Source of the DNA: Elymus sibiricus
Taxonomy: Eukaryota > Streptophyta > Magnoliopsida > Poales > Poaceae
NCBI GenBank assembly: GCA_039707655.1
Contig: CM077665.1
Coordinates: 85,623,954 to 85,687,953, forward strand
DNA length: 64,000 bases
Direction: 5' to 3'
A model generated the notes under the pieces. That model was not told the DNA's origin. It saw only the letters and a list, made by a program, of their open reading frames with translations, and did no database searches. Each line of letters opens with the position of its first letter. Position 1 is the first letter of the stretch. This document shows positions 22,071 through 34,249 of this stretch, one piece after another. The position numbers and the translations under genes are program-made.

Positions 22071-25000
22071 AATTCCTGCTCGTCCTCGAGTAGGTAAATG
22101 ATAAAAGAAATAATTTATGAAGTGTGAATGCTAGCAAGTGCACAAGTTTGATCAATGATAATTCCAATCACTTTTTCTAGCATCAATATAAACCATAAAC
22201 AGTAGCTCATCTCATAAAACTTCTCATGATCAAGTAACAAGCTATTCACATCTTAAAGTATAGACCAGAAAGTTTCTTGAAAACTAACAAACCATGTTCC
22301 TAGTCATCGAACAATTGCAATTCATCTTATTTTCAGGAAGGGTCTATATAAGAGCTTTGATTTGGCAAATTCCACATACTCAACTATCATATAGTCTTCC
22401 ATGATTATTGACACTCAAAGCATATTTTTAGAACAAATAGCACCCATCGAACACAGAGAAAGATAGGGGCTTAATGTGTCGCCTCCCAACTTATTTATCA
22501 TATAGATAATTGTCAACAATAAGAATTCATGATCAAATATATTTGTATGGATATATATGTCTAGATCATTCCCCAACACATGACGCTTGCCAAGAGAAAA
22601 AGGCGAAATATAGGAAGTGGTGAAGATCACCATGACTCTTGCATAAAGGTAAGTACTAGAAAGTAAAAGATAGGCCCTTCGCAGAGAGAAGCAGAGATTG
22701 TCATGCGCTTTTTGTTTTTGGATGTGCAAACCCTTAATGCAAAGGAACGTCACGTTGTATTGCCCTTTGTGATAGCAACCTTTATTATGCAGTCCGTCGC
22801 TTTTATTTCTTTACCATCACAAGTTCGTACAACGCTTATTTTCGTTTACAATAAAAGATCATACATATTTAGGAGCAATTTTTATTGCTTTTTTTTTTTG
22901 CACCGATGACAACTTACTTGAAGGATCTTACTCAATCCATAGGTAGAGATAGTGGACTCTCATGGCAAAACTGGTTTAAGGGTGTTTGGATGCACAAGTA
23001 GTATTTCTACTTGGTGCGGAAGTTTTGGCTAGTATGAGGTGGAAGCAAGCACCACATGTTGGAGGATCCATAACAATATAACTTCTATACAAATATACCC
23101 AAACATAACTCATTACGTTGTCTTCCTTGTCCAATTTTAACTAATTTGCTCAAGTTTGAAAATAATTAATGAGCTCACAATCATAGAAGATGTCCAAGAT
23201 AGTATATTTATATGTGGAATCTCTCTTCCTTCAATATTCTTTCATGAATTGTTCAAGTGACCAATGCGGTGTTTGCTAACTTTCAATAAATTTTACCACC
23301 TATACTTATTAGGTGTGAAGTCATTACTCCCCATGGTATAGGTATATGAAGCATATTTAATTTCAGATTTATGATATTCAATTCATTCAACCATTTACTC
23401 ATAGGGTATAAGTGAAGCACGAGAGTGAATGACAAACTACTCCCGAAAGATATAAGTGAAGATCAATGTGTAGTCAATTAGTTTAAATAGCCATGTGAGG
23501 ACTCTCTCTTATTCAAAATTTCAGATCCAATGATTTTATTGAAGCCGCAAACAAAATAAAATGGCATTCCAAGGATAGCACACATCATGTGAACGAATAA
23601 AAATTTAGGCTCAACATAGGCTAACCGATAATTGTTGATGAAGAGAGGTGGGATGCGTAGCATCCCCAAGCTTAGATGCTTGAGACTTATTGAAATATTT
23701 ACTTGGGGTGCCTTGGGCATCCCCAAGCTTGAGCTTTTGTATCTCGTTCAATCCTCTCATATCATGGTTTCACCTATTCTCAAAAACTTCATCCACACAA
23801 AACTCGAAAAGAACTCGTGAGATAGGTTAGTACACATAATAGTAAATCAAGTCTTTATGTACTGTCAAGACAAGTTGCATAATAATTTCAAATATCATCT
23901 ACTTTTTACTATCATCTCCACAATTTATATCTACCAATATAGGCTATGGAAACTATAGGATAAATAGATAACGAAACTACGACAGCAATCTGTCCAAACA
24001 GAACAGTCTGTAGAAATTTATGAAAACAGTGTACTTCTGTAACTCAAAAAATTATGAAAATTTAGGACATGCTAAATAATTTATATGTAAATACTGTGTA
24101 AAAATTTCATAAACTTTCCACGTTCCAGTAAAATATGAAAATTCAAACACTACAGCAAAAGTTTCTGTTTTTACACAGCACACAGCAAACATGCAATGCA
24201 AGCATCCTAAAGCAATTCATGGAACTTTTTATTGAAAAAAAAAGATTATAAATGACACCTAACAGAGAACAAGAAAATAAAATAAAGCTCCAAGCAAAAC
24301 TCATAATATGTGACGAATAAAAATATAGCTCCAAGTGAGGTTACCGATAATGTTGAAGACGAAAGAGGGGATGCCTTCCGGGGCATCCCCAAGCTTAGTT
24401 GCTTGGATCTTCCTTGATTATTACCTTGGGGTTCCTTGGACATCCCCAAGATTAGGGTCTTGCCACTCCTTATTCTCCTCCTATCGATATCTCACCCAAA
24501 ACATGAAAAATTCAATCACGTAAAACTTAACGGAACTTCGTGAGATGGGTTAGTATGATAAAGAGCAAATCATTCACTTGGGTACTGTCAACGATAAGAT
24601 TCATAATTGTTCTCGCATAATGTCTACTGTAACTTATCATTTCCACAATTTATATCACTTAATATAAGCCATGAAAATGCTAAAACAAGCAAACTATGCA
24701 AACAAGGCAGATTCTGTCAAAAACAGAACAGTCTATAATGATCTGAACAATGACCATACTTCTGCAGCCCCAAAAATTCTGAAAAATTAGGACAACATAG
24801 GAAATTTGTAGATCAATAATGTGTAAAAAATTCAGAAGCTTGTGACTCTCTGGTGAATTTATAAAAATTCTGGACTGGGCACCAAAGTTTCTGTTTTTGC
24901 ACAGAATCAAGTCAACTATCAACCACATCATCCCAAAGGCATTACTTGGCACTTTATTGAAAGAAAACATATAAAACATAGTTAATACAGTAGCATAATC

Positions 25001-26312
25001 ATGATAACACACAAAAACAGTAGGGGTAAATATTGGGTTGTCTCCCAACAAGCGCTTTTCTTTAATGCCTTTTTAGCTAGGCATGACATTTTAATGATAC
25101 TCTTCCAAGCCTAATTCCGATGATAATTTTATTCATACTCTAAAAGATATAAGTGAAGTTCATAGAGCATTCTACAATTAATATAGATTGACCAATATCC
25201 AAGCTCAAAATATATAAGTGAAGCACACGAAGCATTCTATAAAGCCATACTCAAAAGATTTAAGTGAAGCACATGAAGCATTCTACAAATCAATGAAGGA
25301 CTATCTCATAATAGAAGGGTGCATAAAGGAAAAGAAAAACACTAAAGACGCATATCATGTGAACAAAACAAAAACCAAGATATACCGATAATTGTTGAAG
25401 AATAAAGATGGGATGCCTTCAGGGGCATCCCCAAGCTTAGATGCTTGAGTCTCCTTGAAATATTTACTTGGGGTGCCTTGGGCATTCCCAAGCTTGAACT
25501 CTTGTCTCTCCATATTCTTCTTATATCCGTACCTCCTCGATCTTCGAACACTTCATTCACACAAAACTTAACAAAACCCTCGTGAGATCCGTTAGTATAA
25601 TAGAGCAAAATACTACTTTACGTACTGTTGTAAACTCATCCCAATTTCATATTAGTATTATATCTACTGTATTCCAACTTCACCATGGTTCATACCCCCC
25701 GATACAACCCATAGATTCATCAAAATAAGTGAACAACACATAGAAAACAGAATCTGTCAAAAACAGGATAGTCTGTAGCAATCTGGAAACTTCGTATACT
25801 TCTGTAACTCAAAAAATTCTGAAAAATTAGGAAAAAATAAACAATTTTTATAGAAGTACTGTGTAAAAATTTCAGAAAATTTTGACGTTCCAGTAAGAAA
25901 TGTAAATTCATGCACTACAGTCAAAGTTTCTGTTTTTGCACCGCACAAACCAAACAAGCAATCTAATCATCCTAAAAGCAAATCTTGGCACATTATTTTT
26001 ATATTACAATGGATATATACAAGGGGATAATTATTTTTGAGAAGCTTCCATGAAAAATTCTACATTGTTTCCATGATCATGAACACAAGTATTCAAGGTC
26101 GACCCTCACTTCTCCAATGCACAACCTTCCAATCACTTCTCTTTTTGAAAAACTTCTTAGGCATAAGAGGCAAGTAATTCTTTTTGTATTTTTCATTATT
26201 TAATTTTTTGTTTGTTTCACTCACAACTAAAGAAAGCAAAAAGGGAAAACAAAATCTACTTAGTGAAGAAAGCAAACAAGCACACACGAGAATATCAACC
26301 CCACGCTATTGC
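22071..26312 (-). other. Element C internal non-coding region
   Basis: No supported gene. From left to right on the plus strand there is a conserved block (about 22640-23040) shared with B, D and F, then repeats of the word ATAAGTGAAGCAC (for example near 23409 and 25150-25290), then three related units of about 0.7-1 kb. Each unit begins with a hairpin containing CATCCCCAAGCTTAG. These features recur in D and J. Confidence 0.7.
23590..26035 (-). repeat. Three degenerate tandem units with hairpin and tract-like motif in C
   Basis: Unit anchors are at 23648, 24364 and 25408, each a hairpin of the form GGGATGCC..GGCATCCCC followed by AAGCTTAG. About 60-70 bp later each has a second motif like CTTGGGGTGCCTTGGGCATC. 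Each then has a stretch with ATTCTGAAAAATTAGGA-like and TACTTCTGTAACTCAAAA-like words and a GTTTCTGTTTTTGCAC end. Single or paired units of the same type are in J (62600, 63316) and, reversed, in D (about 41850-42370). Confidence 0.7.
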
Positions 26313-26330
26313 TCCCCGGCAACGGCACCA
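26313..26330 (-). other. Element C primer binding site (Asp tRNA type)
   Basis: The minus strand reads TGGTGCCGTTGCCGGGGA ten bases inside the LTR, one base from the usual Asp-tRNA complement. Confidence 0.88.
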
Positions 26331-26340
26331 GAAAAGAGCT

Positions 26341-28617
26341 TGATAATCCCCAAGTGCAAGGAATCATCGTAGAAATTTCCAAAGGTGGAAGTGATAAGTA
26401 TGGAGTGTCGAACCCACAAGGAGCTAAAGGTAAGATCAATATTCTCTCAAGTCCTATCTGCCACTGTCGGAGAAATGACACCTATGGGATCGCAAAGATC
26501 CCTTAACGATTCGGCAAGGGGAAGGGTTTGTACAGAGAGCAGATCTGATGATCAACACGCAGGAATTTTACCCAGGTTCGGGCCGCAAAGATGCGTAAAA
26601 CCCTACTCCTGCTTGGTTGTATTAGGTGTGTTCTAGTTCAAGTTCTGGGAGCGCTACAGTACTCAGCAGCTAAACATGCAAAAAGGGCTGAAAAGGATCC
26701 GATCCTCCTGTAGCTACGCCTTGGGCCTCCTTTTATACATTCGAAGGGGTCACCAACAGTGGCGTACAGTGCATACATGAGGTGTAAAAGTAGCTACAGT
26801 GTTATCATACCTAACACTGACGGTTTAGGACAAGAACATTAAATGCTCCGTTGAGGTGTCCCTTAGCGTCTTGGGGCTGGATAAAGGGGCCGTCCCATCG
26901 CATCGCTTAAACCCATCCACCGCTAGCACCTGACACGTTACCAGGAGGACAACATCTAAAAGACAAGCTGGTGACCGCACTGGAGCGGTGACAGGGCAGC
27001 GAGGGGTTGCCGGGCGCGAGCCTTGCCGGGGCAGCGAGCCATCCCGGCAAGATCTTGCCGGGGTTCCAGCCTCCAGTCTTCTATCTTCCGATTATTGCCT
27101 TGTCTTGGATGCCTCCTTGACTTTATGAACATGCATTCGGTTGTCTCCCAGCAGGCCTTGCCGCAGGTGTGGCCACAACTGTCCGTGCACAAGTACGGGG
27201 TACTAGAGGACCCAATCCTTAGTGCACCGACAGCCACTGATACGACTCTACGTACGCCGAACGTTTGCTTCCAACTAGAAACGAGAAATAAAACTACGTT
27301 GTGGGTATGAAGAGAATAGCTTTGCATGATATCGGAGAACTAAAATATAAAAATAGGTGCTGTTATCATAAAGTTAGAATATATTACAATATATTACAAA
27401 TAGCGAGTGTGGAATAATGATGGGTCGGTGTGCGGAATTGTCCTAGGCAATTGTTAACAAGATCGGTAATCATTATTGCAATTTTATATGAGGGAGAGGC
27501 ATAAGCTAACATACTTTCTCTACTTGGATCATATGCACTTATGATTGGAACTCTAGCAAGCATCCTCAACTACTAAAGATCATTAAGGTAAAACCCAACC
27601 ATAGCATTAAAGCATCAAGTCCCCTTTATCCCATACGCAACAACCCCCTTACTCGGGTTTAAGCTTCTGTCACTCTAGCAACCCACCATAAGCGAATCAT
27701 GAACGTATTGCAACACCCTACAGAGGGAATCCTTCACATGTGTGCGGCACGGAAGGCACCATAGGACAGCACCAAAATAAACATACAACTCAAACCAATC
27801 TAGATCATCAATCAACCCATAAGACAAAACAAATCTACTCAAAACATCATAGGATGGCAACACATCATTGGATCATAATATGTGGCATAAAGCACCATGT
27901 TCAAGTAGGGGATTACAGCGGGATGCGGGAGAGTGGACCGCTGAAAAGATATGAGGACGGTGATGAACAAGGTGATGTTGATGAAGACGATCACCGCGGC
28001 GATGGTTCCCCCGATGGCACTCCGGCGCCACCGAGAGAGAGGGGGAGAGGGTCTCCCTCTTGTGCTTCCTCCTCCATGGCCTCCCCCCTAGGTGGGGAGA
28101 GCTTCTCCCTCTGGTCCTTGGGCTCCATGGTGATGATGGCCCCTCCGTCTTCCTCCTCCATGGTCTTCGGTGATGGTGACCCCCTCCGGCAGGGTGCCGG
28201 AGAGGGCCAAGATTGATTTTTCGTGGCTACAGAGACTTGCGGCGGCGGAACTTCTGATCTAGGGTTCTTTACGGGGACTTGGGTATTTATAGGAGTATTT
28301 GGCATTGGTCCCACGTCCAGAAGGTTCCCGAGGAGGTGACAAGCCAGGGGGGCGCCCCCCACCCTTGTGGCTGCCTCGGGCTTCCTCTCCGGTATCTTTT
28401 CGCTCCAGTATTTTTTATATTTTCCAAAAATATTCTCCGTAAATTTTCAGCCCATTCCGAGAACTTTTATTTCTGCACAAAAACAACACCACGGTAGTTC
28501 TGCTGAAAACAACGTCAGTCCAGGTTAGTTCTAATCAAATCATACCAAAATCATATAGAATTATTGTAAACATGGCATGAATACTTCATAAATTATAGAT
28601 ACGTTGGAGATGTATCA
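26341..28617 (-). repeat. Element C 5' LTR, split by a solo LTR
   Basis: It matches the 3' LTR 20534-22056 end to end except for the 773-bp insertion at 26465-27237 and small changes. The G run is 6 long here against 13 in the other copy. Confidence 0.95.
26465..27232 (-). mobile_element. Solo LTR of the element A family, TSD gccac
   Basis: A 768-bp sequence (TGTCGG to CCGACA) highly similar to the A LTR, flanked by gccac at 26460-26464 and 27233-27237. The other LTR of C has the unoccupied site with a single gccac. This is a textbook solo LTR left after recombination between the two LTRs of a full element. Confidence 0.96.
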
Positions 28618-29192
28618 CATGAGTTCATGTATTCACTATGTGTTAATGCTTTGTTCCGGTTCTCTATTAAAAGGAGGCCTTAATATCCCTTAGTTTCCTT
28701 ATGGACCCCGCTACCACGGGAGGGTAGGACAAAAGATGTCATGCAAGTTCTTTTCCATAAGCACGTATGACTATTTACGGAATACATGCCTACATTATAT
28801 TTATGAACTGGAGCTAGTTCTGTGTCACCCTAGGTTATGACTGTTATATGATGAATATCATCAAACAAATTCACCGATCCAATGCCTACGAGTTTTCCTC
28901 ATATTGTTCTTGCTAAGTTACTATTGCTATTGCTACTATTCCAACGGCTACAAAATCATTGCTATCACTGTTACGGTTACTGTTACCGTTACTACTGCTA
29001 TCAAAACTATCATATTACTGTGCTACTGATCACTCTGCTGCAGATATTTAATCTCCAGGTGTGGTTGAATTCACAACTCAACTGCTAATACTTGCAAATA
29101 TTCTTTGGCTCCCCTTGTGTCGAATCTATAAATTTGGGTTGAATACTCTACCCTCGAAAACTGTTGCGATCCCCTATACTTCTGGGTTATCA
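28618..29192 (+). repeat. Element B 3' LTR, second part
   Basis: It resumes with catga (right copy of the C target duplication, one mismatch to cagga) and GTTCATGTATTCACTATGTG. It runs to GGGTTATCA and is followed by TSD ttatg. Confidence 0.95.
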
Positions 29193-29197
29193 TTATG

Positions 29198-29702
29198 TGG
29201 TGACCCCCTCGGGCGTCGGCCTATTTGCTTATGGACGTGATGCCTATGTACACATGATCACTGCCGTGAATATCACATAACTATGTGCTTTTCTATCAAT
29301 TGCCTAACAATAATTTGTTTACCCACCGTATGCTTACTACATGAGAGATGCCACTAGAGAACACTACGACCCCGAGGTCTATTGAGTTATATATTTACAA
29401 AAGATTTCAATACCTTGCTGCCATTTATTTGTTTTTATTTTATTTTTCCATTTACTTTAATCAACTATCATCTACACACTTCACTAGCTTGCAAATAACG
29501 AGTCCAAGGGGATTGACAACCCTCTCGCCCGCGTTGGGTGCAAGTGTTTGCTTATTTGTGTCCAGTCGCTGAAGATGGGGGCTGCGTGCTACTTCTATTG
29601 GTTTGATAAACCTTGGTTCTTAACTGAGGGTAATACTTATCTATACTGTGCTGCATCACCCATTCCTCTTCAAGGAAAACCCAACGCAGACCACAAGTAT
29701 CA
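29198..29702 (+). repeat. Element S 3' LTR, second part
   Basis: It resumes exactly after the second TTATG duplication of B. Compared with the solo LTR G, about 640 bp are missing after CTCGGGCGTCGGCC, so the LTR was internally deleted. The end near 29702 (AAGTATCA) is set by alignment to G and is uncertain by some bases. Confidence 0.75.
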
Positions 29703-29816
29703 TGGTCCTACACTTGAGTGTGACTGCTAGAAAGAAAAGAGGGATTGCAAGTTCCCAGCAAGCTGGTTAATGTTGTTGTCAGTCTCACGGAGGTCCGTGC
29801 GGATCCTTTCGACCTC
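29703..29816. other. Unassigned old flank
   Basis: A 114-bp piece between the S LTR and the CACTA-like end. I see no motif that assigns it. Confidence 0.4.
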
Positions 29817-30309
29817 ACTACAAAAAGAAAAAAACACTTATGTGATAATACATATTTGTCACCGTAGCTCATGTTTTCTGTCACGCATATACATCCTTGA
29901 CGATTTTATGACAGAATGAAGAAGTCGTACATGTATTGTCGTAGAAGTGTTCCATGGCAATACTCAAATTATCATCACGGAAGTGTCCACTTCCATGACG
30001 ATAAATGGTGCGTGATAGATGTGATTTCATCAATGGTAACCGACATGTGGCAGCCACTGTAACGGGTCACCGTAAGCTATCGGGTTCCAGTTTTGGATCC
30101 GATACCCGTTAAAAGCCCCGACCAATGATGATTTTCCACGTGCCATTTTCACATTCTCCTAAGAAATCACGTGTCAGCTCTACGTTGCGACAGATGTCAG
30201 TTTCCATTGGACGAGACACGCCAATGAAACGTTGACACCTGGCATGGCCCAACATTGGCACATTCGATGAAAAGGGTCAGCCCAGTCAAAGGCCCACAAG
30301 ATTTTGTAA
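29817..30309. mobile_element. CACTA-like DNA transposon terminal fragment
   Basis: It begins CACTACAAAAAGAAAAAAAC and continues with TGTCACCGTAGCTCATG, TGACGATTTTATGACAGAAT and CATCACGGAAGTGTCCAC. This is the style of Triticeae CACTA ends, with short direct and inverted subterminal repeats (GGAAGTG/CACTTCC). Only one terminus is present and no transposase is seen. The family call is from recognition, so moderate. Confidence 0.55.
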
Positions 30310-30314
30310 GATAC

Positions 30315-31827
30315 TAGTGGGTTATGACCCATAAGTATAGGGGATCAATCGTAGTCCTTTCAATAAGTAAGAGTGTCAAACCCAACGAGGAGCAGAAGGA
30401 AATGACAAGCGGTGTTCAACAAGGTAATCTATGCAAGTGTTGTACGTAGTGATAACAAATAGTTTTGTTGCAAGATAATTAGTAGCAAGTAACAAGTAAC
30501 AATTGTAACAAGAGTGCAACAAGGTGGCCCAATCCTTTTTGTAGCAATGGATAAGGCGGGAGTACTTCTTATAGTGAGCAAAGTGTTCTTGAGGACACAT
30601 GGGAATTGTCGTCTAGTCACATTCATCATGTTTAGTTGATCCACGTTCATTACTTTGATAATTTGATATGTGGGTGGTCCGGTGATAGGGTGATGTTCTT
30701 ATGTGAACAATCAACCCTATTATGATTACCCCCTCTCTTAAGCATCCACAACTATGCTATACCCAAAACAAAAAAAACACTCTTGTATTCGTAAGGATGC
30801 ATAGTAGCCTTCAAAGAGCAGTCTTTACGAAAGAAGAATTAAGATAAATCTAAATATAGCATAAAACATATGGATCCAAATCAGCCCCTTACAGACAAAT
30901 GCATAAACTATGGTTTAAGCTTCTGTCACTCTCGCAACCCATCATCTACTTATTACTCCCCAATGCCTTCCCCTAGGCCCAATTATGGTGAAGTGTATTG
31001 TAGTCGACGTTTACACGACACCACTAGAGTAAGAATAACATACATATCATCAAAATATTGAACAAATACGAACTTCACATGATTACTTATAACAAGACTT
31101 CTCCCATGTCCTCAAGAACAAAAGTAACTACTCATAGATCATGTTGATGTTCAAGATCAGAGGGGTATTGAATACGATTAAGGATCTGAACATATAATAT
31201 TCCACCAAATAAACCAACTAGCATCAACTACGAGATGTAATCAACACTACTAGCAACCCACAACTATCAATCTGAGGTTTTGGGACAAAGATTGAATACA
31301 AGAGATGAACTAGGGTTTGAGATGAGATGGTGCTGGTGAAGTATCCCCGGCGGAATCGCTCCACTGGAGAGGAAAAGTGCTCCTGCCCAGGTTCCGTCTC
31401 GAGACGACGGTGCTTCATCCCAAAAGTCCTCCACTTATTTATTTTTCTAGGGTAAAAGGCTTCATATAGCATAAGGAGGGCACCAGCGGGCTGCTATGGG
31501 CCCCACAAGACATCATGGCGCGCCCTAGGGGTGTCGTATTGTCTTGTGGACAACAGGTGGCCCCCCTCTGGTTGTTCTTCATTCCAGTATTTTTTATATA
31601 TTCAATAAAAAATCTACATGAAGTTTTAGGTGATTTGGAGCTCTGTAGAATAGCTATCTTTGTTGTAGCCCTTTTAGGTCCAGATTTCCATCTGCTGGTG
31701 ATTTCCATATTCATGTAAATCTTGCAAATTAAGACTGTAAAGGCATTGGAATTACATCATAAGGTGAAATAATGACCAAAAAATTATAAATAACAGTATG
31801 AAAACATGATGTAAAATAGACGTAACA
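30315..31827 (-). repeat. Element X 3' LTR (left end of the X/F composite)
   Basis: The right edge is fixed by CGTAACA next to a polypurine tract. The left edge is either TGACCCATAAG at 30325 or ten bases further left. It has a GC inverted repeat near 31500-31560 (CCCACAAGAC..GTCTTGTGG) and a TATA-poor middle. It is not similar in sequence to the F LTR that bounds the other end of the same internal region. Confidence 0.75.
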
Positions 31828-31842
31828 ACTCCCCCCAAGCTT
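31828..31842 (-). other. Polypurine tract of X/F
   Basis: The minus strand reads AAGCTTGGGGGGAGT, directly upstream of the X LTR. Confidence 0.85.
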
Positions 31843-33397
31843 AGACCTCGCTTGCCCTCAAGCTAAAGCAGAACTCGATAATCATGACCACATGCTTAGA
31901 GAGAGAGAGGTGTCGATAAAACAAAATACGGATATGGAAGCATCGTGATTCTTATCATAGCAGCAATTATTTGTCATATAACTTCTCATAATCAAGTAAC
32001 GATTCATCCACAATGTTGAAGTATAGAGCATAAACTTTCTTGAAAACAAACAAACTATGTTCTTAGTAATTTAAGCAATTATAGTTCATCAATTTTTAGG
32101 AAGAGTCTATGTAACACCTTTTATTTTAGCAAGTTCCACATACTCAACTATCATATAGTCTTCTATGATTACTAATACTCAAGGCATATTCTTGGAAAAA
32201 TGTTTCAATTAGACACGTAGGAAGATGGGGGTTTCATGTTATCACCTCCCAACTTACTTATCTCAGTGATAACGTCAACAATAATAACTCATGATCGCGT
32301 ACATTCAACTGGATCTATATGCTTGGATCTTTCCCTAATACATGATATTTACTAGTTAGAGAGTAATTAAGGGAAAAGAGAAAACAACATTATTGACTCT
32401 TGCATTAAAATTAAAGATTAAACATGAATAAAACATTACAAGATAGGCCCTTCGCAAAGAGAAGCAAAGGTTGTCATGTGCATTTTATTTTTGGGTGTGC
32501 AAACTCTTAATGTAAAGGAACATCACTTTCTATTGCCCCATGTGATAGCAACCTTTATTATGCGGGATGTCGCTTTTATTTATTTACCATCACAAGCTCG
32601 TGCAAAGTTTATTTCCCTCACAATAAAATATCATACATTATTTGGGAGCAATTTTTATTGCCTTTTGGCACCAACGACAACTTACTTGAAGGATCTTAAT
32701 CAATCCATAGGTATATATAGTGAAATCTCATCGCAAGAAACTGGGCTTAAGAGCTTTTGATGTACAAGTAGTATCTCTACTTAGTACAAAGTATTGGCCT
32801 GCAGAATATTATGAGCCAGCACCACATGTTAGAGGATCCATGACAATATAGTTATTTTTGTGAATATAAGCAAACATAACTCATCACACTATCTTCCTTG
32901 TCCAACATCAACTTATTTGGTCAAGCAGAAAGTATTTGATGAGGGCTCACAATCATAAAAGATGTCATAGAGTGTATTTATATGTGAAGCATGTCTTCCC
33001 TTATTAATCTTTAATGAATTTCAATCAATGACCAATGCTATGTTTGTAGATTTCCAATAAATTTTATCAACTGTACTTCCTCTATGTGAAGTAATTACTC
33101 CCCATGGGATTATCATATGATCTTTTATCCTTTTCATTGCTAAGATTGAAAGAAAAAATCAAATAATCAAAACACAAACTACTCTTCATTATATAACTCT
33201 CACACCCATTACATAGATGGACATATCACGAAGAAAGCACTCGAAACTAAATCATACTAAAACTTTATTCTTTAGAATCATGAAATAACTAAGAATTGAA
33301 CTAAGATAGATAATGATAATAAAAGTGATGGTGATATGATACCATGGCACCTCCCCCATACTAAAACAATCTAAGGGTGGTGCCCATACCCGTGTAC
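31843..33397 (-). other. X/F 3' non-coding region
   Basis: No credible ORF. The block 32430-32800 is the same conserved segment found in B, C and D (GATAGGCCCTTCGCAAAGAG and GGATCTTAATCAATCCATAG). Confidence 0.65.
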
Positions 33398-33916
33398 TCA
33401 AGTTTCTTTCTCAAGTGATGATGATGATGATGATGAAATGGTAGGTTTGTCCTCCGTCTTCCATGGCACGGACTCCCCATCCATGAAAGAAGAACGGGTC
33501 TCCGGAATTCTGAAATCCACAGCTAGGCTCATCCTTTTAAATCTGGATTCATACTCAAAGTTTTGGTTTTGCAGGTCATATATTTGTGCTTGGAGATGAT
33601 CGATCTGGCCATGAAGCTTGAAGATGGCCTCTCTAATATCCGTTCTGTTCCTCTTGTTCCCATGAATAAATTCCGTGATCATGGAGTGGTTGGCACTAAG
33701 TCCGCGCTCCACCATCCCTTGACACTTGAAGATTTCCTACTCCCCATCTTCAAGCCTGGCCTTCTTGCTTCCACCCTTATTTTTTCCTTGAACGTCTCGG
33801 ATGTGAAGCACCCCCTCTCGCAAATCCATGGTTCGAGGGTGCTTCATCACCTCCGTAAGGTAGAGGTTGATGACTTTCTCATAGAACTTGTCCTTGGACG
33901 AGCTTGATGATGACAT
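33398..33916 (-). pseudogene. X/F small 3' ORF, Ser-rich coiled-coil protein, one stop
   Basis: From ATG at 33916 the frame reads MSSSSSSKDKFYEKVINLYL, continues through one TAG (after KKARLEDGE) and on as MVERGLSANHSMITEF with a heptad-like HGQIDHLQAQIYDLQNQNFE segment, ending in a Ser run. The Ser run is coded by an ATC/TGA-type triplet repeat at 33415-33436. It lies downstream of integrase in the env position, as in B, but shows no ATHILA motifs. It is not recognised beyond that; an accessory protein of an Athila-type element is the best guess. No signal peptide. Confidence 0.55.
33415..33436. repeat. (GAT)n microsatellite
   Basis: About seven GAT units inside the 3' end of the small ORF, coding for serines on the minus strand. 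Confidence 0.85.
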
Positions 33917-33959
33917 GGCGATCTATATCTGTTAGAAAAATAGCCTGAACAAGAACAAA

Positions 33960-34240
33960 GGAGAAACCTGCGATAAAGTGGTCAAAACATCCAGGAGTAC
34001 ATATAATGAATTTTTATCTTGCGAAACACAAATATGGAAAGAAAATGAAGTCGGGAAGGCACACGAGGGGCCCACAAGACATCAAGGCACGCCTAGGGGG
34101 TAGGGCATGCCCTGTTGCCTTGTGGCCTCCCGTGGGTCCTCTAGGTTGTTTCTTATTTTCCTAATTTTCTAATATTCCAAAACGGACAAAAATTATTTTA
34201 TGGAATTTTTGGAGTCGGTTTAGTCACCATATCACATACC
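33960..34240 (-). other. LTR-like GC hairpin spacer between integrase and 3' ORF of X/F
   Basis: Around 34070-34140 lies GGGGCCCACAAGACATC then GTTGCCTTGTGGCCTCC, with GGCACGCC and GGCATGCCC between. This is the inverted-repeat layout typical of these LTRs, but here it is inside the element. Element B has the same kind of spacer at 16100-16180. Confidence 0.5.
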
Positions 34241-34249
34241 TCTTCCTTT

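Larger units (their letters stand above)
20534..28617 (-). mobile_element. Element C: non-coding Athila-type element nested in B
   Basis: Minus-strand element with a 1523-bp 3' LTR (left) and a 5' LTR (right) of about 1504 bp once a nested solo LTR is removed. An Asp-type primer site and polypurine tract are both present. The target duplications are cagga/catga (4 of 5). The 4.3-kb interior has no gag, protease, RT or integrase and only short random ORFs, so it is non-autonomous. The two LTRs are almost identical by eye, so C is younger than B. Confidence 0.92.
11534..29192 (+). mobile_element. Element B: Athila-lineage element lacking RT and integrase, TSD ttatg
   Basis: Boundaries are fixed by TSD ttatg at 11529-11533 and 29193-29197. 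Order: 5' LTR, primer site, gag, protease, LTR-like spacer, ATHILA-type ORF, non-coding tail, polypurine tract, 3' LTR. RT, RNase H and integrase are absent although gag-protease and the 3' ORF are both present, so the element looks like a pol-less family member. Without the nested element C it is about 9.6 kb. The LTR resembles the Triticeae family often called WHAM; that name is from memory. Confidence 0.92.

Noticed and set aside
23590..26035. Regular repeats resembling a CRISPR-type array
   Set aside because: Units are long, degenerate and lack equal-length unique spacers; this is plant retroelement DNA.
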